A stretch of DNA of 64,000 nt. Origin: [Clostridium] aerotolerans DSM 5434. GTDB lineage: Bacteria > Bacillota > Clostridia > Lachnospirales > Lachnospiraceae. Position 1 is the stretch's first letter. Every line of letters starts with the position of its first letter. The position numbers and the translations under genes are program-made. This document shows positions 47,344 to 55,734 of this stretch, piece after piece. The DNA is taken from positions 124,001 through 188,000 of the forward strand of contig NZ_JHWJ01000001.1 of NCBI RefSeq assembly GCF_000687555.1, in the 5' to 3' direction. The notes beneath the pieces are model-generated. The model was not told the origin of the DNA, made no database searches, and saw only the letters and a list, made by a program, of their open reading frames with translations.

Positions 47344-47630
47344 TAAGCGGAGTCATACTGTTTACCGTTGTTTCCCTTATCTTTTCCATGAAAGGTCTAA
47401 TGCGTCTTGTTGCTGGTGAACATGAATTGTCTTTAAAGGAACAAACGATTGGTTTTCTGTTTGGTCGTTATATGGGAGGGGTAGCTGGGATAACGTTTTT
47501 TCTTTGGTTATTCAGGCCTATTAATCCGACCTTATTTTCCATTGGGGCAGGAGCGGGATATATGATTTTAACTCTGTATCTTCTAATTAAAGCAGCCCGA
47601 ATCTTAATACAAGAGGAATTTAAGTCCTGA
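47340..47630 (+). CDS. Small membrane protein coupled to osmolyte transporter
   Basis: Hydrophobic protein of 96 residues with about three membrane segments (VILFTVVSLIFSM; VAGITFFLWLF; GAGYMILTLYLLI). Its ATG overlaps the transporter stop by 4 nt, so the genes are coupled. I do not recognise the family; a role with the transporter is inferred only from coupling. Confidence 0.65.
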   Translation: MISGVILFTVVSLIFSMKGLMRLVAGEHELSLKEQTIGFLFGRYMGGVAGITFFLWLFRPINPTLFSIGAGAGYMILTLYLLIKAARILIQEEFKS

Positions 47631-47657
47631 TACTCCTTTCTGATTGGTAAATAAAAA

Positions 47658-47702
47658 AATGCAGGCTATCTGTTTCGTTAAGAAAGATAGCCTGCGTTTT
47701 TA
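47658..47702. terminator. Bidirectional terminator between convergent operons
   Basis: GCAGGCTATCT and AGATAGCCTGC are perfect arms, with an A-run on the left and GTTTTTA on the right, so it can work for both directions. Confidence 0.85.
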
Positions 47703-47722
47703 CGTATCATCGTTTGCCTCAT

Positions 47723-49363
47723 CTAACGGCTTCCACCACCACCGCCTCCAGAGAAACCACCGCCTCCAAAGGAACTGGTACCGCCTCCGGTGCCGTCTAT
47801 ATTTGAACTGGGAGATGCAGTGCTGGAGATATGGTTTGTCATAGTCATAAGGTAAAACATACTGTAGGAATTACAGCCATATCTTCCTGCAAAATGGTCA
47901 AAATGGGAAGGATCAAGGGTTTTAAAACGTTTTAAGACCTTATCACCAATACCAAATAAGGCAGCGATTACAAAATAATCCCCCCAAAGCTGTCTGTCCG
48001 CCTCTTTGTCTTCTTTTTGCATAATCATTTTCAGAAGATATTTTTGAAGTCCCAGTATCCTTTTCGCCTGTTCAAAGCCGGAAGCAGTAAACAGGACAGC
48101 TCCCTTCTCATCGGCAGCCGCTGCACCTGAGCGGATTAATTCCTCTTCCCCTTCCTGCTTCACTGATTCCTCCCAGGCATTAAGCTTGTCATAAAGCTCT
48201 TCCCCTCTTTTTTCCATATCAGAAATCAAAAGAATCCCCGTGGCATCGGTACCATAGCTTAAGATATCGTATAGTGACCGCTCCAACTGGGAGTCAGGTG
48301 TTTTATCCGGGTAAAATACGATAGCTTCTGCCTCCTGTTTTTCCATATGAATATAACCAGCTTCCTGCCAACGAATGAAATAAGCACTGATAAGCTTATC
48401 AAAGGAAATGTTCCTGCGAAGCAGCTGCATCGCAGAATAAATAGCAGGAATACTGCCGCCGAATGGAATGGAGTAATTTACCTCTATTTGTTTCATACCT
48501 GGAAGCCGAACGGTTTTACCATCTGCCAGCTTGTATCTTGAAGTAAAGAAGGCAATTAAGAAAACAACTATAATGGCCGTCGCTGCTCCTATGGCAGAGA
48601 TTATATATAAAGCTGTATTTGAGTTATCTTTATCTGCTGATTTCTGCAGAGCTTCAAAAGACATATTAGCTTTTGGAGCCTGAGGGAATAATTCTTTTTC
48701 AAAGCGGGAGAGTACATTTACATAATCGTTATTCCCCAGTGATTTGGAAGAAATAGCAGTAAGGGTGCCGTCAGCTGCGATTTTTACCTCACCTTTAAAG
48801 CCATATCCCCAGATGCGGGCATTGTCTGCTGTTAAGCCTGTATCCGCCATTTTGATTGTAACATGGACCGATTGGGGAGGACTGGAAAGGTCGGAGATGA
48901 ACTGGTGATAAAATCCAGCGTAATCTCCATAATTTTTTACCAATCCATCGATGGTATATTGAATGGTGTATTGATGGTCACCGTAGCTTCCAATTCCCCA
49001 GCAGAGCTCATACCCATCAGAAGTTTTTAATATGCCGCTGGTGCCCGTCTTTTCCTCTCTGGATAATTTTGTGTTCCAGTTATCCAGAGTTTTGAACTGC
49101 GTTCCAGTCTCATCCCATACCAGAAGAGAATGGACGCTCATACCTTTCATATTGTTAAGTGCCTTGTAATATTCCGTGCCGCTTGAGACGCCTCGCACAT
49201 CCCAGACTTCCCTTATCACTGCAGAACCATCCCTTTGAAGAGTGGCCTCCACATCAATGGAGGGTATTGCGTCCTCTTTGGCATACACAGGATTTGCGCC
49301 CAGAACTAACAGCATTGTGAGCAATATGAAAAAGATATGAAATCTTTGTTTTCTTAACTTCAT
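47723..49363 (-). CDS. DUF2207 membrane protein with Gly-rich tail
   Basis: Envelope protein of 546 residues. Signal peptide (FHIFFILLTMLLVLGANPVYA), an extracytoplasmic DUF2207 beta domain to about residue 240, a membrane helix near 255-280 (AIGAATAIIVVFLIAFF), then a cytoplasmic helical region and a glycine-rich end (SSFGGGGFSGGGGGGSR). Function of the family is unknown. ATG at 49363 lies 7 nt from AAAGGAG; an ATG two codons earlier is too close. Confidence 0.85.
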   Translation of the reverse strand: MKLRKQRFHIFFILLTMLLVLGANPVYAKEDAIPSIDVEATLQRDGSAVIREVWDVRGVSSGTEYYKALNNMKGMSVHSLLVWDETGTQFKTLDNWNTKLSREEKTGTSGILKTSDGYELCWGIGSYGDHQYTIQYTIDGLVKNYGDYAGFYHQFISDLSSPPQSVHVTIKMADTGLTADNARIWGYGFKGEVKIAADGTLTAISSKSLGNNDYVNVLSRFEKELFPQAPKANMSFEALQKSADKDNSNTALYIISAIGAATAIIVVFLIAFFTSRYKLADGKTVRLPGMKQIEVNYSIPFGGSIPAIYSAMQLLRRNISFDKLISAYFIRWQEAGYIHMEKQEAEAIVFYPDKTPDSQLERSLYDILSYGTDATGILLISDMEKRGEELYDKLNAWEESVKQEGEEELIRSGAAAADEKGAVLFTASGFEQAKRILGLQKYLLKMIMQKEDKEADRQLWGDYFVIAALFGIGDKVLKRFKTLDPSHFDHFAGRYGCNSYSMFYLMTMTNHISSTASPSSNIDGTGGGTSSFGGGGFSGGGGGGSR

Positions 49364-49572
49364 AAGCATTCTCCTTTCAAGTCATTGTTCTTTTCTATGT
49401 TTAGGCATACCCATTATGTAAGGAATGAGCCACTGCTGCCTATGCTTTAGTATACCACATTTTTAACAGACTTAATATTTATCTGCCTTAATATCTCACA
49501 GAGGACTGAATTTTTCCATATAATGATAGGAAGAAAATGGTAGGTAATACCATGTTTATAAAGGAAGATGAC

Positions 49573-50682
49573 ATGCTTAACGGGAGATTTCATACATTGA
49601 GCCAAAAGAGAGCCTGGTACCAGAAGAAGAATTATGTTTCTTTGGAGATAACTGAGAATCAAAATGATGCCTCCCAGGTACAGGCCATTGCAGAAAACTT
49701 AAGAATTCCATGGGCCGTGGAGGTCAGTGAAGACGGAAGGATGTTCTTTACAGAACGAACTGGAAATCTGCGTGTCATAGAAAATGGTATATTAAATCCA
49801 GTACCATTGTATACATATGGCCCGCCCTTTGTGAATAGGGGAGAAGGCGGGCTTATGGGGCTTGCACTGGATAAAAATTTCCTGACGAACGGATATATTT
49901 ATCTGATGTATACCTATGAGGATCAGGGGGCAATTTACAGCCGTGTGGTTCGTATAAGATTAGGGGGGAATACCGTATCTGAGGAGAAAATTCTTCTGGA
50001 CCGGATTCCGACAGGCTTAATTCATAATGGCGGACGGTTAAAAATTGGACCTGACGGATATCTTTATATAACCACCGGAGATGGGGGAGACCGGAATCTT
50101 TCCCAGGATAGAAACAGTCTGGCTGGTAAAATTTTAAGAATTGGAACCGATGGAAGCATTCCTTCTGACAATCCATTTCCAGATTCCCCGGTTTATGCCC
50201 TGGGACTTCGAAATCCCCAGGGGCTTGCCTGGAATGACCAAGGTATACTGTTTGCTTCCGAGCATGGAGATATGGCCCATGATGAAATCAACATCATAGT
50301 ACCAGGGGGCAATTATGGCTGGCCTTTGATTACAGGCGTCGGGGAGATGCCAGGGAATGATTTCATTTCGCCTGTCATTGAAAGCGGGGAAGATACCTGG
50401 GCTCCGGCAGGAATCACCTTTGTCACCAGTGGTCCCAGAAGAGGTCAGCTCCTAGTGGCAACACTTCGTGGAAATGCACTTGTGGCCATCACCTTTGATG
50501 AATCAGGAACCCAGGCAGCTCATGTGGAGCGGTTACTTAACGGTGAGTTTGGGCGGTTGCGGGATGTCTACCAGGCCATGGATGGTTCTATATATGTTAC
50601 TACCAGTAACACAGACGGCAGAGAAATACCTAATCCGGGGGATGATAAAATACTGGAGCTTCGTTCATTTATTTCATCATAA
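49573..50682 (+). CDS. Soluble glucose/sorbosone dehydrogenase-like beta-propeller
   Basis: GSDH-family six-bladed propeller of about 369 residues: IPWAVEVSEDGRMFFTERTG, GEGGLMGLALDKNF, HNGGRLKIGPDGYLYITTGDGG, YALGLRNPQGLAW, ASEHGD and DEINIIVPGGNYGWP. Members of this group oxidise sugars with PQQ in aerobes. Here no signal peptide and no PQQ genes are visible, so cofactor and activity are uncertain. ATG at 49573 has AAAGGA 7 nt upstream; ATGs at 49537 and 49552 are alternatives. Confidence 0.8.
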   Translation: MLNGRFHTLSQKRAWYQKKNYVSLEITENQNDASQVQAIAENLRIPWAVEVSEDGRMFFTERTGNLRVIENGILNPVPLYTYGPPFVNRGEGGLMGLALDKNFLTNGYIYLMYTYEDQGAIYSRVVRIRLGGNTVSEEKILLDRIPTGLIHNGGRLKIGPDGYLYITTGDGGDRNLSQDRNSLAGKILRIGTDGSIPSDNPFPDSPVYALGLRNPQGLAWNDQGILFASEHGDMAHDEINIIVPGGNYGWPLITGVGEMPGNDFISPVIESGEDTWAPAGITFVTSGPRRGQLLVATLRGNALVAITFDESGTQAAHVERLLNGEFGRLRDVYQAMDGSIYVTTSNTDGREIPNPGDDKILELRSFISS

Positions 50683-50769
50683 ATTGTTATTTCCTTTTAT
50701 CTCCTTATCATCCGTATAAAACTCAGGATATTTCTAAATACTATAAAGAAAAAGAGATCCGGAGCAAAT

Positions 50770-51717
50770 ATGAGAGCGAATAAGAGAGCAAATAAAAGAC
50801 TGACCAGGGCATTTGAACATGCCACAAAAATATCATTTGATTCCAATTCAAAATTTATATTCTTTAGTGACTGTCATCGTGGGGATGACAGTGTTTCTGA
50901 TGAATTTATTAGAAACCAGAATATATTTTTACATGCTTTGAATTATTATTATAAAGAGAATTACGTCTATATAGAGGTAGGGGACGGGGATGAATTATGG
51001 GAGTATAAAAATTTCAGTGTAATCCGCCTTGCCCATACCGATGTATTTACAGCCATTAAAAAATTCTTTGATGCCGGACGTTTTATCATGCTGTACGGCA
51101 ATCACAATATATATTTAAAATCAAAATATTTCGTAAAAACGAATTATTATGAATTTTACGATGAATATAACCAGAAGAGGGTAGATTTGTTTAAGGGGCT
51201 GGAGCCCAAAGAAGCTTTGGTCCTCCAATATAAAAATAACAATCAGAAGATATTGGTTCTTCATGGGCACCAGGGCGATATTATGAACGACCAGTTCTGG
51301 TTTATTTCCATGCTGCTACTTCGTTATCTGTGGCGGTATCTTCACCTGGTTGGCTTTGATAATCCCACAAGCCCTGCCCGCAATCTATTTAAAAGGCATA
51401 AAGTGGAACGAATTTATGATGAATGGATACGGAGACGCAGGGTTATGCTGATTTGCGGTCATACCCACAGACCTAAATTTCCAAAGGCAGAAGATGTCCC
51501 ATACTTTAATACCGGATGCTGCACCCGCACACGAGGAATCTCAGGCATTGAGATCGTAAACGGCGAGATTTTGATGGTTGACTGGAGAATCGCTGCGGAT
51601 GAACATGGCGGACTTCAAATCCTTCGTACGGTTGTGAGAGGACCAATCCCAATTGAAGCCTTTGACCGAAGGAAAAAAGGCCGTTCCAAAGCTGGTAAGA
51701 AATATGAAGATCATTAA
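50770..51717 (+). CDS. Metallophosphoesterase, calcineurin-like
   Basis: Cytoplasmic phosphoesterase of 315 residues with the dimetal motifs FFSDCHRGD, VGDGDELWE, YGNHN, LHGHQGD and CGHTHRP. The pattern is near that of UDP-2,3-diacylglucosamine hydrolase-like enzymes, but a Gram-positive host suggests another substrate. A basic N-terminus and tail flank the domain. Single gene ended by a terminator. Confidence 0.85.
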   Translation: MRANKRANKRLTRAFEHATKISFDSNSKFIFFSDCHRGDDSVSDEFIRNQNIFLHALNYYYKENYVYIEVGDGDELWEYKNFSVIRLAHTDVFTAIKKFFDAGRFIMLYGNHNIYLKSKYFVKTNYYEFYDEYNQKRVDLFKGLEPKEALVLQYKNNNQKILVLHGHQGDIMNDQFWFISMLLLRYLWRYLHLVGFDNPTSPARNLFKRHKVERIYDEWIRRRRVMLICGHTHRPKFPKAEDVPYFNTGCCTRTRGISGIEIVNGEILMVDWRIAADEHGGLQILRTVVRGPIPIEAFDRRKKGRSKAGKKYEDH

Positions 51718-51790
51718 TGGTATGGTAATCTGGTTTTGAGGCGGAACCCAGAAGGTTAATTGTAAGTTCCTGCATTGATGTTTATAATAG

Positions 51791-51826
51791 AGAAGACAAT
51801 GAAGAGATGCATTGTCTTCTTTTTCT
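51791..51826 (+). terminator. Terminator after metallophosphoesterase gene
   Basis: AGAAGACAATG and CATTGTCTTCT are perfectly complementary with an 8-base loop, then TTTTT. Confidence 0.88.
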
Positions 51827-51855
51827 TTTGAACAAATCAAAGCTATAAAAAATAC

Positions 51856-51912
51856 TTGACTAGTCGTTCTAAAAAAGATATACTAAGCATAAATTGTAGA
51901 ACGGTCATTCTA
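51856..51912 (+). promoter_or_regulatory. Promoter and TetR-type operator of nitroreductase gene
   Basis: TTGACT, 17-bp spacer, TATACT (51879-51884). Just downstream is TAGAACGGTCATTCTA (51897-51912), an imperfect palindrome. The half-site CGTTCTA recurs inside the promoter spacer and in the tetR promoter at 52859, pointing to a shared repressor. Confidence 0.65.
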
Positions 51913-52030
51913 TAATTAGAGAACATCAGTTATGCGGCTGATGATTGGTACATAAAGAATATGCGGAAACGTGAGCACATGTCGGCGATTTAAAAAAAGA
52001 TAATAAATAAAAGATAAGGAGCAGATCAAA

Positions 52031-52837
52031 ATGGGTTTAATAACGGTAAATGAAGAGAAGTGTATCAAATGCGGGATTTGTGTAGAGGAATGTCCAACGA
52101 CAGTATTAAAGATGGAATCAACAGGGCCGGTTGAGGTAAAAGGTGGTTCCTGTATTGCCTGCGGTCATTGCGTGGCTGTTTGTCCAAAAGACGCTATGGA
52201 TAATGAGAAGTCGCCTCTGGCCATGCAAAGCGAGATAGGGGAGAAGGCAAAATTAAATCCAGAAGAAGCTAAGAGTTTTCTCCGCTCTCGTCGTTCCATT
52301 CGTTCCTTTAAGAGTAAGCCTGTAGAGAGAGAAAAACTGATTCAGCTTGTTGATGTCGCTCATCTTGCGCCTACAGGCAGTAATGCACAAGGAATCTCTT
52401 TTTTAATTATTGATGATAAAAAAATGGTTGAAAAGATCGTAGAAGAATGTATCAGCTGGCTGGAGAATCATCAGATCTGGAGTAACTATTTAGGCGATTT
52501 AATCAAAGAATACAGAGAAACTAAGGTTGACAAGATTCTAAGAGATGCGCCCAGCCTTGTTTTATCATTGGCGGATAAAGATTTTACCAGGGGAAGAGAA
52601 AATTCGATTTTCTCCTTAACTTATCTGGAGTTATATGCTCCGTCTTTAGGCTTGGGATCATGCTGGGCTGGAATATTAGAAGTATGTGCCCTCAGTGAAG
52701 ATTCTCCACTTAATAAGCTGTTACATATTCCAGAAGACAAGAAAATAACAGGATGTGTAATGGTAGGATATCCAAAGAATAAATTCAAACGTTTTACAGA
52801 AAGACAGCCGTTATCCGTTTCATTTTTCAACGATTAA
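52031..52837 (+). CDS. Ferredoxin-nitroreductase fusion
   Basis: Protein of 268 residues. Residues 1-60 hold two [4Fe-4S] ferredoxin motifs (CIKCGICVEECP, CIACGHCVAVCP). From about 85 it is an FMN nitroreductase (SRRSIRSFKSKPV; HLAPTGSNAQ; GLGSCWAG). The built-in ferredoxin can feed electrons to the flavin, giving reduction of nitroaromatics or similar compounds. Probably repressed by the TetR protein encoded next. Confidence 0.9.
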   Translation: MGLITVNEEKCIKCGICVEECPTTVLKMESTGPVEVKGGSCIACGHCVAVCPKDAMDNEKSPLAMQSEIGEKAKLNPEEAKSFLRSRRSIRSFKSKPVEREKLIQLVDVAHLAPTGSNAQGISFLIIDDKKMVEKIVEECISWLENHQIWSNYLGDLIKEYRETKVDKILRDAPSLVLSLADKDFTRGRENSIFSLTYLELYAPSLGLGSCWAGILEVCALSEDSPLNKLLHIPEDKKITGCVMVGYPKNKFKRFTERQPLSVSFFND

Positions 52838-52858
52838 AGGATAATCTTCTGAAAATAC

Positions 52859-52887
52859 TTGGCCGTTCGTTCTATAAATGTTATGAT
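52859..52887 (+). promoter_or_regulatory. tetR promoter with operator half-site
   Basis: TTGGCC, 17-bp spacer, TATGAT; the spacer holds CGTTCTATA, the same half-site seen before the nitroreductase gene. Confidence 0.5.
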
Positions 52888-52908
52888 GGTTAAACAGGAG
52901 GTAGGGCA

Positions 52909-53493
52909 ATGGGACGAAACAAGGAATTTGAGGAAGAAGATGTTCTTAAGAAAGCCATGGAATTATTCTGGATGCAGGGATACGAGAAGACATCGATGAG
53001 CGATTTAGTCGAGCACATGGGAATTCATCGAAAGAGCTTATATGACACCTTTGGAGACAAACATTCGCTGTATCTAAAATCCATAGACTGCTATCGTTTG
53101 AAAACCTCAGAGACATTAAACTGTATAATCTCACAGGCAAAGACCGCAAGTGAAGGAATAAAAAATATATTTAATCTTATGATTGACGGCACGGATGAAC
53201 GTCAATGTGGATGCTTTATTGTAAATGCGGTTACTGAGATGGCAATGCGGGATAAAGAAGTTGATGAAAAGGCAGAGGAAGCACTTGCGCAATCAGAGAG
53301 ACTTATGGGAGAACTGATACGAAAAGGGCAAAAAGATGGTGAATTTTCATGCAGCCTCAGCGCAGATTCCCTGGCTGAAATTCTTCATAGTACTTTACTT
53401 GGCGTCCGGGTCTATGCCAGAACATCGGGCAGTAGAGAAAAGTTACACGGCTTAGCTGATAATTTTCTATTGCTATTAAAAGGCAATCATTAA
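52909..53493 (+). CDS. TetR-family repressor
   Basis: Repressor of 194 residues with the N-terminal helix-turn-helix (SMSDLVEHMGIHRKSLYDTFGDKHSLY) and a TetR_C-type ligand domain. It is read with the nitroreductase gene; both promoters share a motif, so autoregulation and control of the reductase are likely. AGGAGG precedes the ATG. Confidence 0.9.
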   Translation: MGRNKEFEEEDVLKKAMELFWMQGYEKTSMSDLVEHMGIHRKSLYDTFGDKHSLYLKSIDCYRLKTSETLNCIISQAKTASEGIKNIFNLMIDGTDERQCGCFIVNAVTEMAMRDKEVDEKAEEALAQSERLMGELIRKGQKDGEFSCSLSADSLAEILHSTLLGVRVYARTSGSREKLHGLADNFLLLLKGNH

Positions 53494-53516
53494 TATGTAT
53501 TAATATAAGTGCAAAG

Positions 53517-53556
53517 AGGCCCTGACAGGATACCATGTCCTGTTATGGCCTTTTGT
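53517..53556 (+). terminator. Terminator after tetR
   Basis: AGGCCCTGACAGGA and TCCTGTTATGGCCT pair with two mismatches, then TTTTG. A second, T-poor hairpin, CAGAGCCA/TGGCTCTG, lies at 53573-53600. Confidence 0.7.
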
Positions 53557-53600
53557 CAGAAAAAACAAAGAACAGAGCCAACGGTATCAGTATGGCTCTG

Positions 53601-53895
53601 CTTTACATTGTACGAATGTGGCTAAACATTCATTAACACTATACCACATTAAAGTGAATACATCAATCAATAAATTGTATTTTTATACATAATTAGAAAA
53701 CTTATCAATTTGCGCATAATAATTACCAAAAAAAGGATGTAATGCATAATAATATTGTTTATATACACAGTATTCCCTTAGAACCCTGATTTTACGGCAC
53801 TTAATGGCTGGAGGGCTTGCTCTTATCATCCATTCTATGTTACTATTAAAGTGGGTGCATTTTTTTAAATACAAGGCATGAATAAAGGAGAAAAA
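53601..53895. other. AT-rich intergenic region without evident gene
   Basis: No coding frame with a ribosome site. A small hairpin GAATGT/ACATTC lies near 53614. TTGCTC with 17 bases to TTACTA near 53819 is a weak promoter candidate for the next gene. Confidence 0.35.
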
Positions 53896-54537
53896 ATGGA
53901 AGACAAAGCTTATAGTGTTTCGTTAACTAAAAATCCCCTCATATCCATGAAGGTAATACCAGGGCATTTTACGACCAGTCACTTTCATATCAGTCATTAT
54001 CTTGATGTCAGCGAATTAAAGACCAATGCTGTCATAGCGAAAGATGTGGCAAGGGAGCTGTCCATACCGTATCTGGCTAATGTATCAGTGGATACCATTG
54101 TCTGTATGGAGGGAACCGAGGTAATCGGCGCTTATATGGCAGAAGAGCTTATGCAGGAGGGAGTAGGTGTCATTAACAGCGGGAAAGAGATCCGGGTATT
54201 AAAGCCGCTCATCAGTGCAGGCGGTAAGCTGTTATTTCAATGCAACGTACAGCAGTATATCAGAGACAAGGAAATTATTTTGCTGGTGGCCTCCATTTCC
54301 AGTGGTACGACAATTGGACGCGCTCTGGATTGTATCACGTATTATGGAGGGGTAATCGCAGGGATCTCTGCTTTATTTAATGCATACCCGGCAGGTGATG
54401 AACAGGAAATTCATTCCATGTTTACAAGGGAAGATATTCCTGGATATCAGGTATACAGTATGGGTGAATGCACGATGTGCAAGGAAGGCCAGAAGTTAGA
54501 GGCCATTATCAACAGTGAAGGCTATACAAATATCTAA
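53896..54537 (+). CDS. Phosphoribosyltransferase-like protein
   Basis: Protein of 213 residues with a type I PRTase-like core. The PRPP loop region reads IILLVASISSGTTIGRALDC, in which the usual acidic pair before the loop is replaced by Ala-Ser, so true PRPP chemistry is uncertain. A C-terminal CTMCKEGQ gives a CxxC pair. It resembles orotate phosphoribosyltransferase-like proteins. ATG at 53896 follows AAAGGAG; an upstream in-frame ATG has no ribosome site. It is 24 bases before an OadB-like gene, and the pair probably forms an operon. Confidence 0.6.
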   Translation: MEDKAYSVSLTKNPLISMKVIPGHFTTSHFHISHYLDVSELKTNAVIAKDVARELSIPYLANVSVDTIVCMEGTEVIGAYMAEELMQEGVGVINSGKEIRVLKPLISAGGKLLFQCNVQQYIRDKEIILLVASISSGTTIGRALDCITYYGGVIAGISALFNAYPAGDEQEIHSMFTREDIPGYQVYSMGECTMCKEGQKLEAIINSEGYTNI

Positions 54538-54560
54538 TAAAGTAGGAGATGATTATATCG

Positions 54561-55712
54561 ATGTTCTTAAATAAATTTCTTTCTAGTCTTAGTTTCATGC
54601 ATCTCACCGTACCTCAGCTTGTTATGGTAGTACTTGCGTTATTTCTGGCATACTTAGCAATAGAAAAGAAATATGAACCCTTATTGCTTCTTCCCCTGGC
54701 ATTTGGTATGGCCATAGCAAATCTCCCATTATCCGGTCTGTCAGCACACGATAAGGGCGGGCTGCTTTATTATTTATATCAGGGAATTTCTCTTGGAATC
54801 TATCCGCCACTGATCTTTTTGTGTATCGGAGCCATGACGGATTTTACACCCCTCATATCATCCCCTAAGAGTGCGCTCATAGGACTTGGAGGACAGCTTG
54901 GTATCTTTGCAGCTTTGGGAGGAGCGTTGCTTGTGGGTAAGGGACTTGCAAGTGTAGTACCGGGATTTGATGGATTCAGCTTGCAGGAAGCAGCAGCCAT
55001 CGGCATTATCGGCAGTTCTGATGGACCGACCTCCATCTATACGGCTGAGCTTCTGGCACCCCAGCTTCTGCCTGTCATTACCATAGCGGCATATTCTTAT
55101 ATGGCCCTGGTGCCTCTGATTCAGCCGCCCATTATGCGTATGCTTACCACTGAAAAAGAGCGGGTCATCGTGATGCCGGAGTCAAAAAGAGTGACACGCC
55201 GTCAAAAACTGATATTTTCCTTTGGTATTACATTTGCCACGTTATTAATCGTGCCAGCAGCAGGAACCTTAATTGCCATGCTGATGCTTGGGAATATCAT
55301 CAGGGAAAGCGGTGTGACAGAACGATATGTGCGGACCTTGCAAAATGACCTGCTGAATATATTGACGCTGCTTATTGGTATTTCCGTAGGCTCTACCGCT
55401 ACTGCAGATAGAATTATAAATCCCCAGACGATTCTTATCATCTGTCTTGGATTATTTGCCTTCGCCTTTGGTACTGTAGGCGGAGTTCTGATTGCAAAGC
55501 TGCTATGTAAAATCACAGGCGGTAAGGTTAACCCGCTCATCGGTAATTCAGGCGTATCTGCCATGCCTATGGCAGCCCGTGTTTCCCAGAAGCTTGGTCA
55601 GGAATACAATCCCCATAATCATCTGCTCATGCATGCCATGGGGCCGATTGTTTCCAGTACCATAGGTTCTGCCCTGATTGCAGGTATTTTTATTACCTTT
55701 TTCGGGTCGTAA
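54561..55712 (+). CDS. Sodium-pumping decarboxylase beta-subunit homologue
   Basis: Membrane protein of about 383 residues in the OadB/GcdB/MmdB family, with around nine helices. The conserved IGIIGSSDGPTSIY loop with the functional aspartate and the C-terminal IGNSGVSAMPMAARV are present. In a full complex it couples carboxybiotin decarboxylation to Na+ export. No alpha (carboxyltransferase), gamma or biotin-carrier subunit is next to it. ATG at 54561 gives acceptable ribosome spacing; an ATG at 54549 abuts GGAG. Confidence 0.88.
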   Translation: MFLNKFLSSLSFMHLTVPQLVMVVLALFLAYLAIEKKYEPLLLLPLAFGMAIANLPLSGLSAHDKGGLLYYLYQGISLGIYPPLIFLCIGAMTDFTPLISSPKSALIGLGGQLGIFAALGGALLVGKGLASVVPGFDGFSLQEAAAIGIIGSSDGPTSIYTAELLAPQLLPVITIAAYSYMALVPLIQPPIMRMLTTEKERVIVMPESKRVTRRQKLIFSFGITFATLLIVPAAGTLIAMLMLGNIIRESGVTERYVRTLQNDLLNILTLLIGISVGSTATADRIINPQTILIICLGLFAFAFGTVGGVLIAKLLCKITGGKVNPLIGNSGVSAMPMAARVSQKLGQEYNPHNHLLMHAMGPIVSSTIGSALIAGIFITFFGS

Positions 55713-55734
55713 TTAATTAGTCAGGAGGTTCGTT

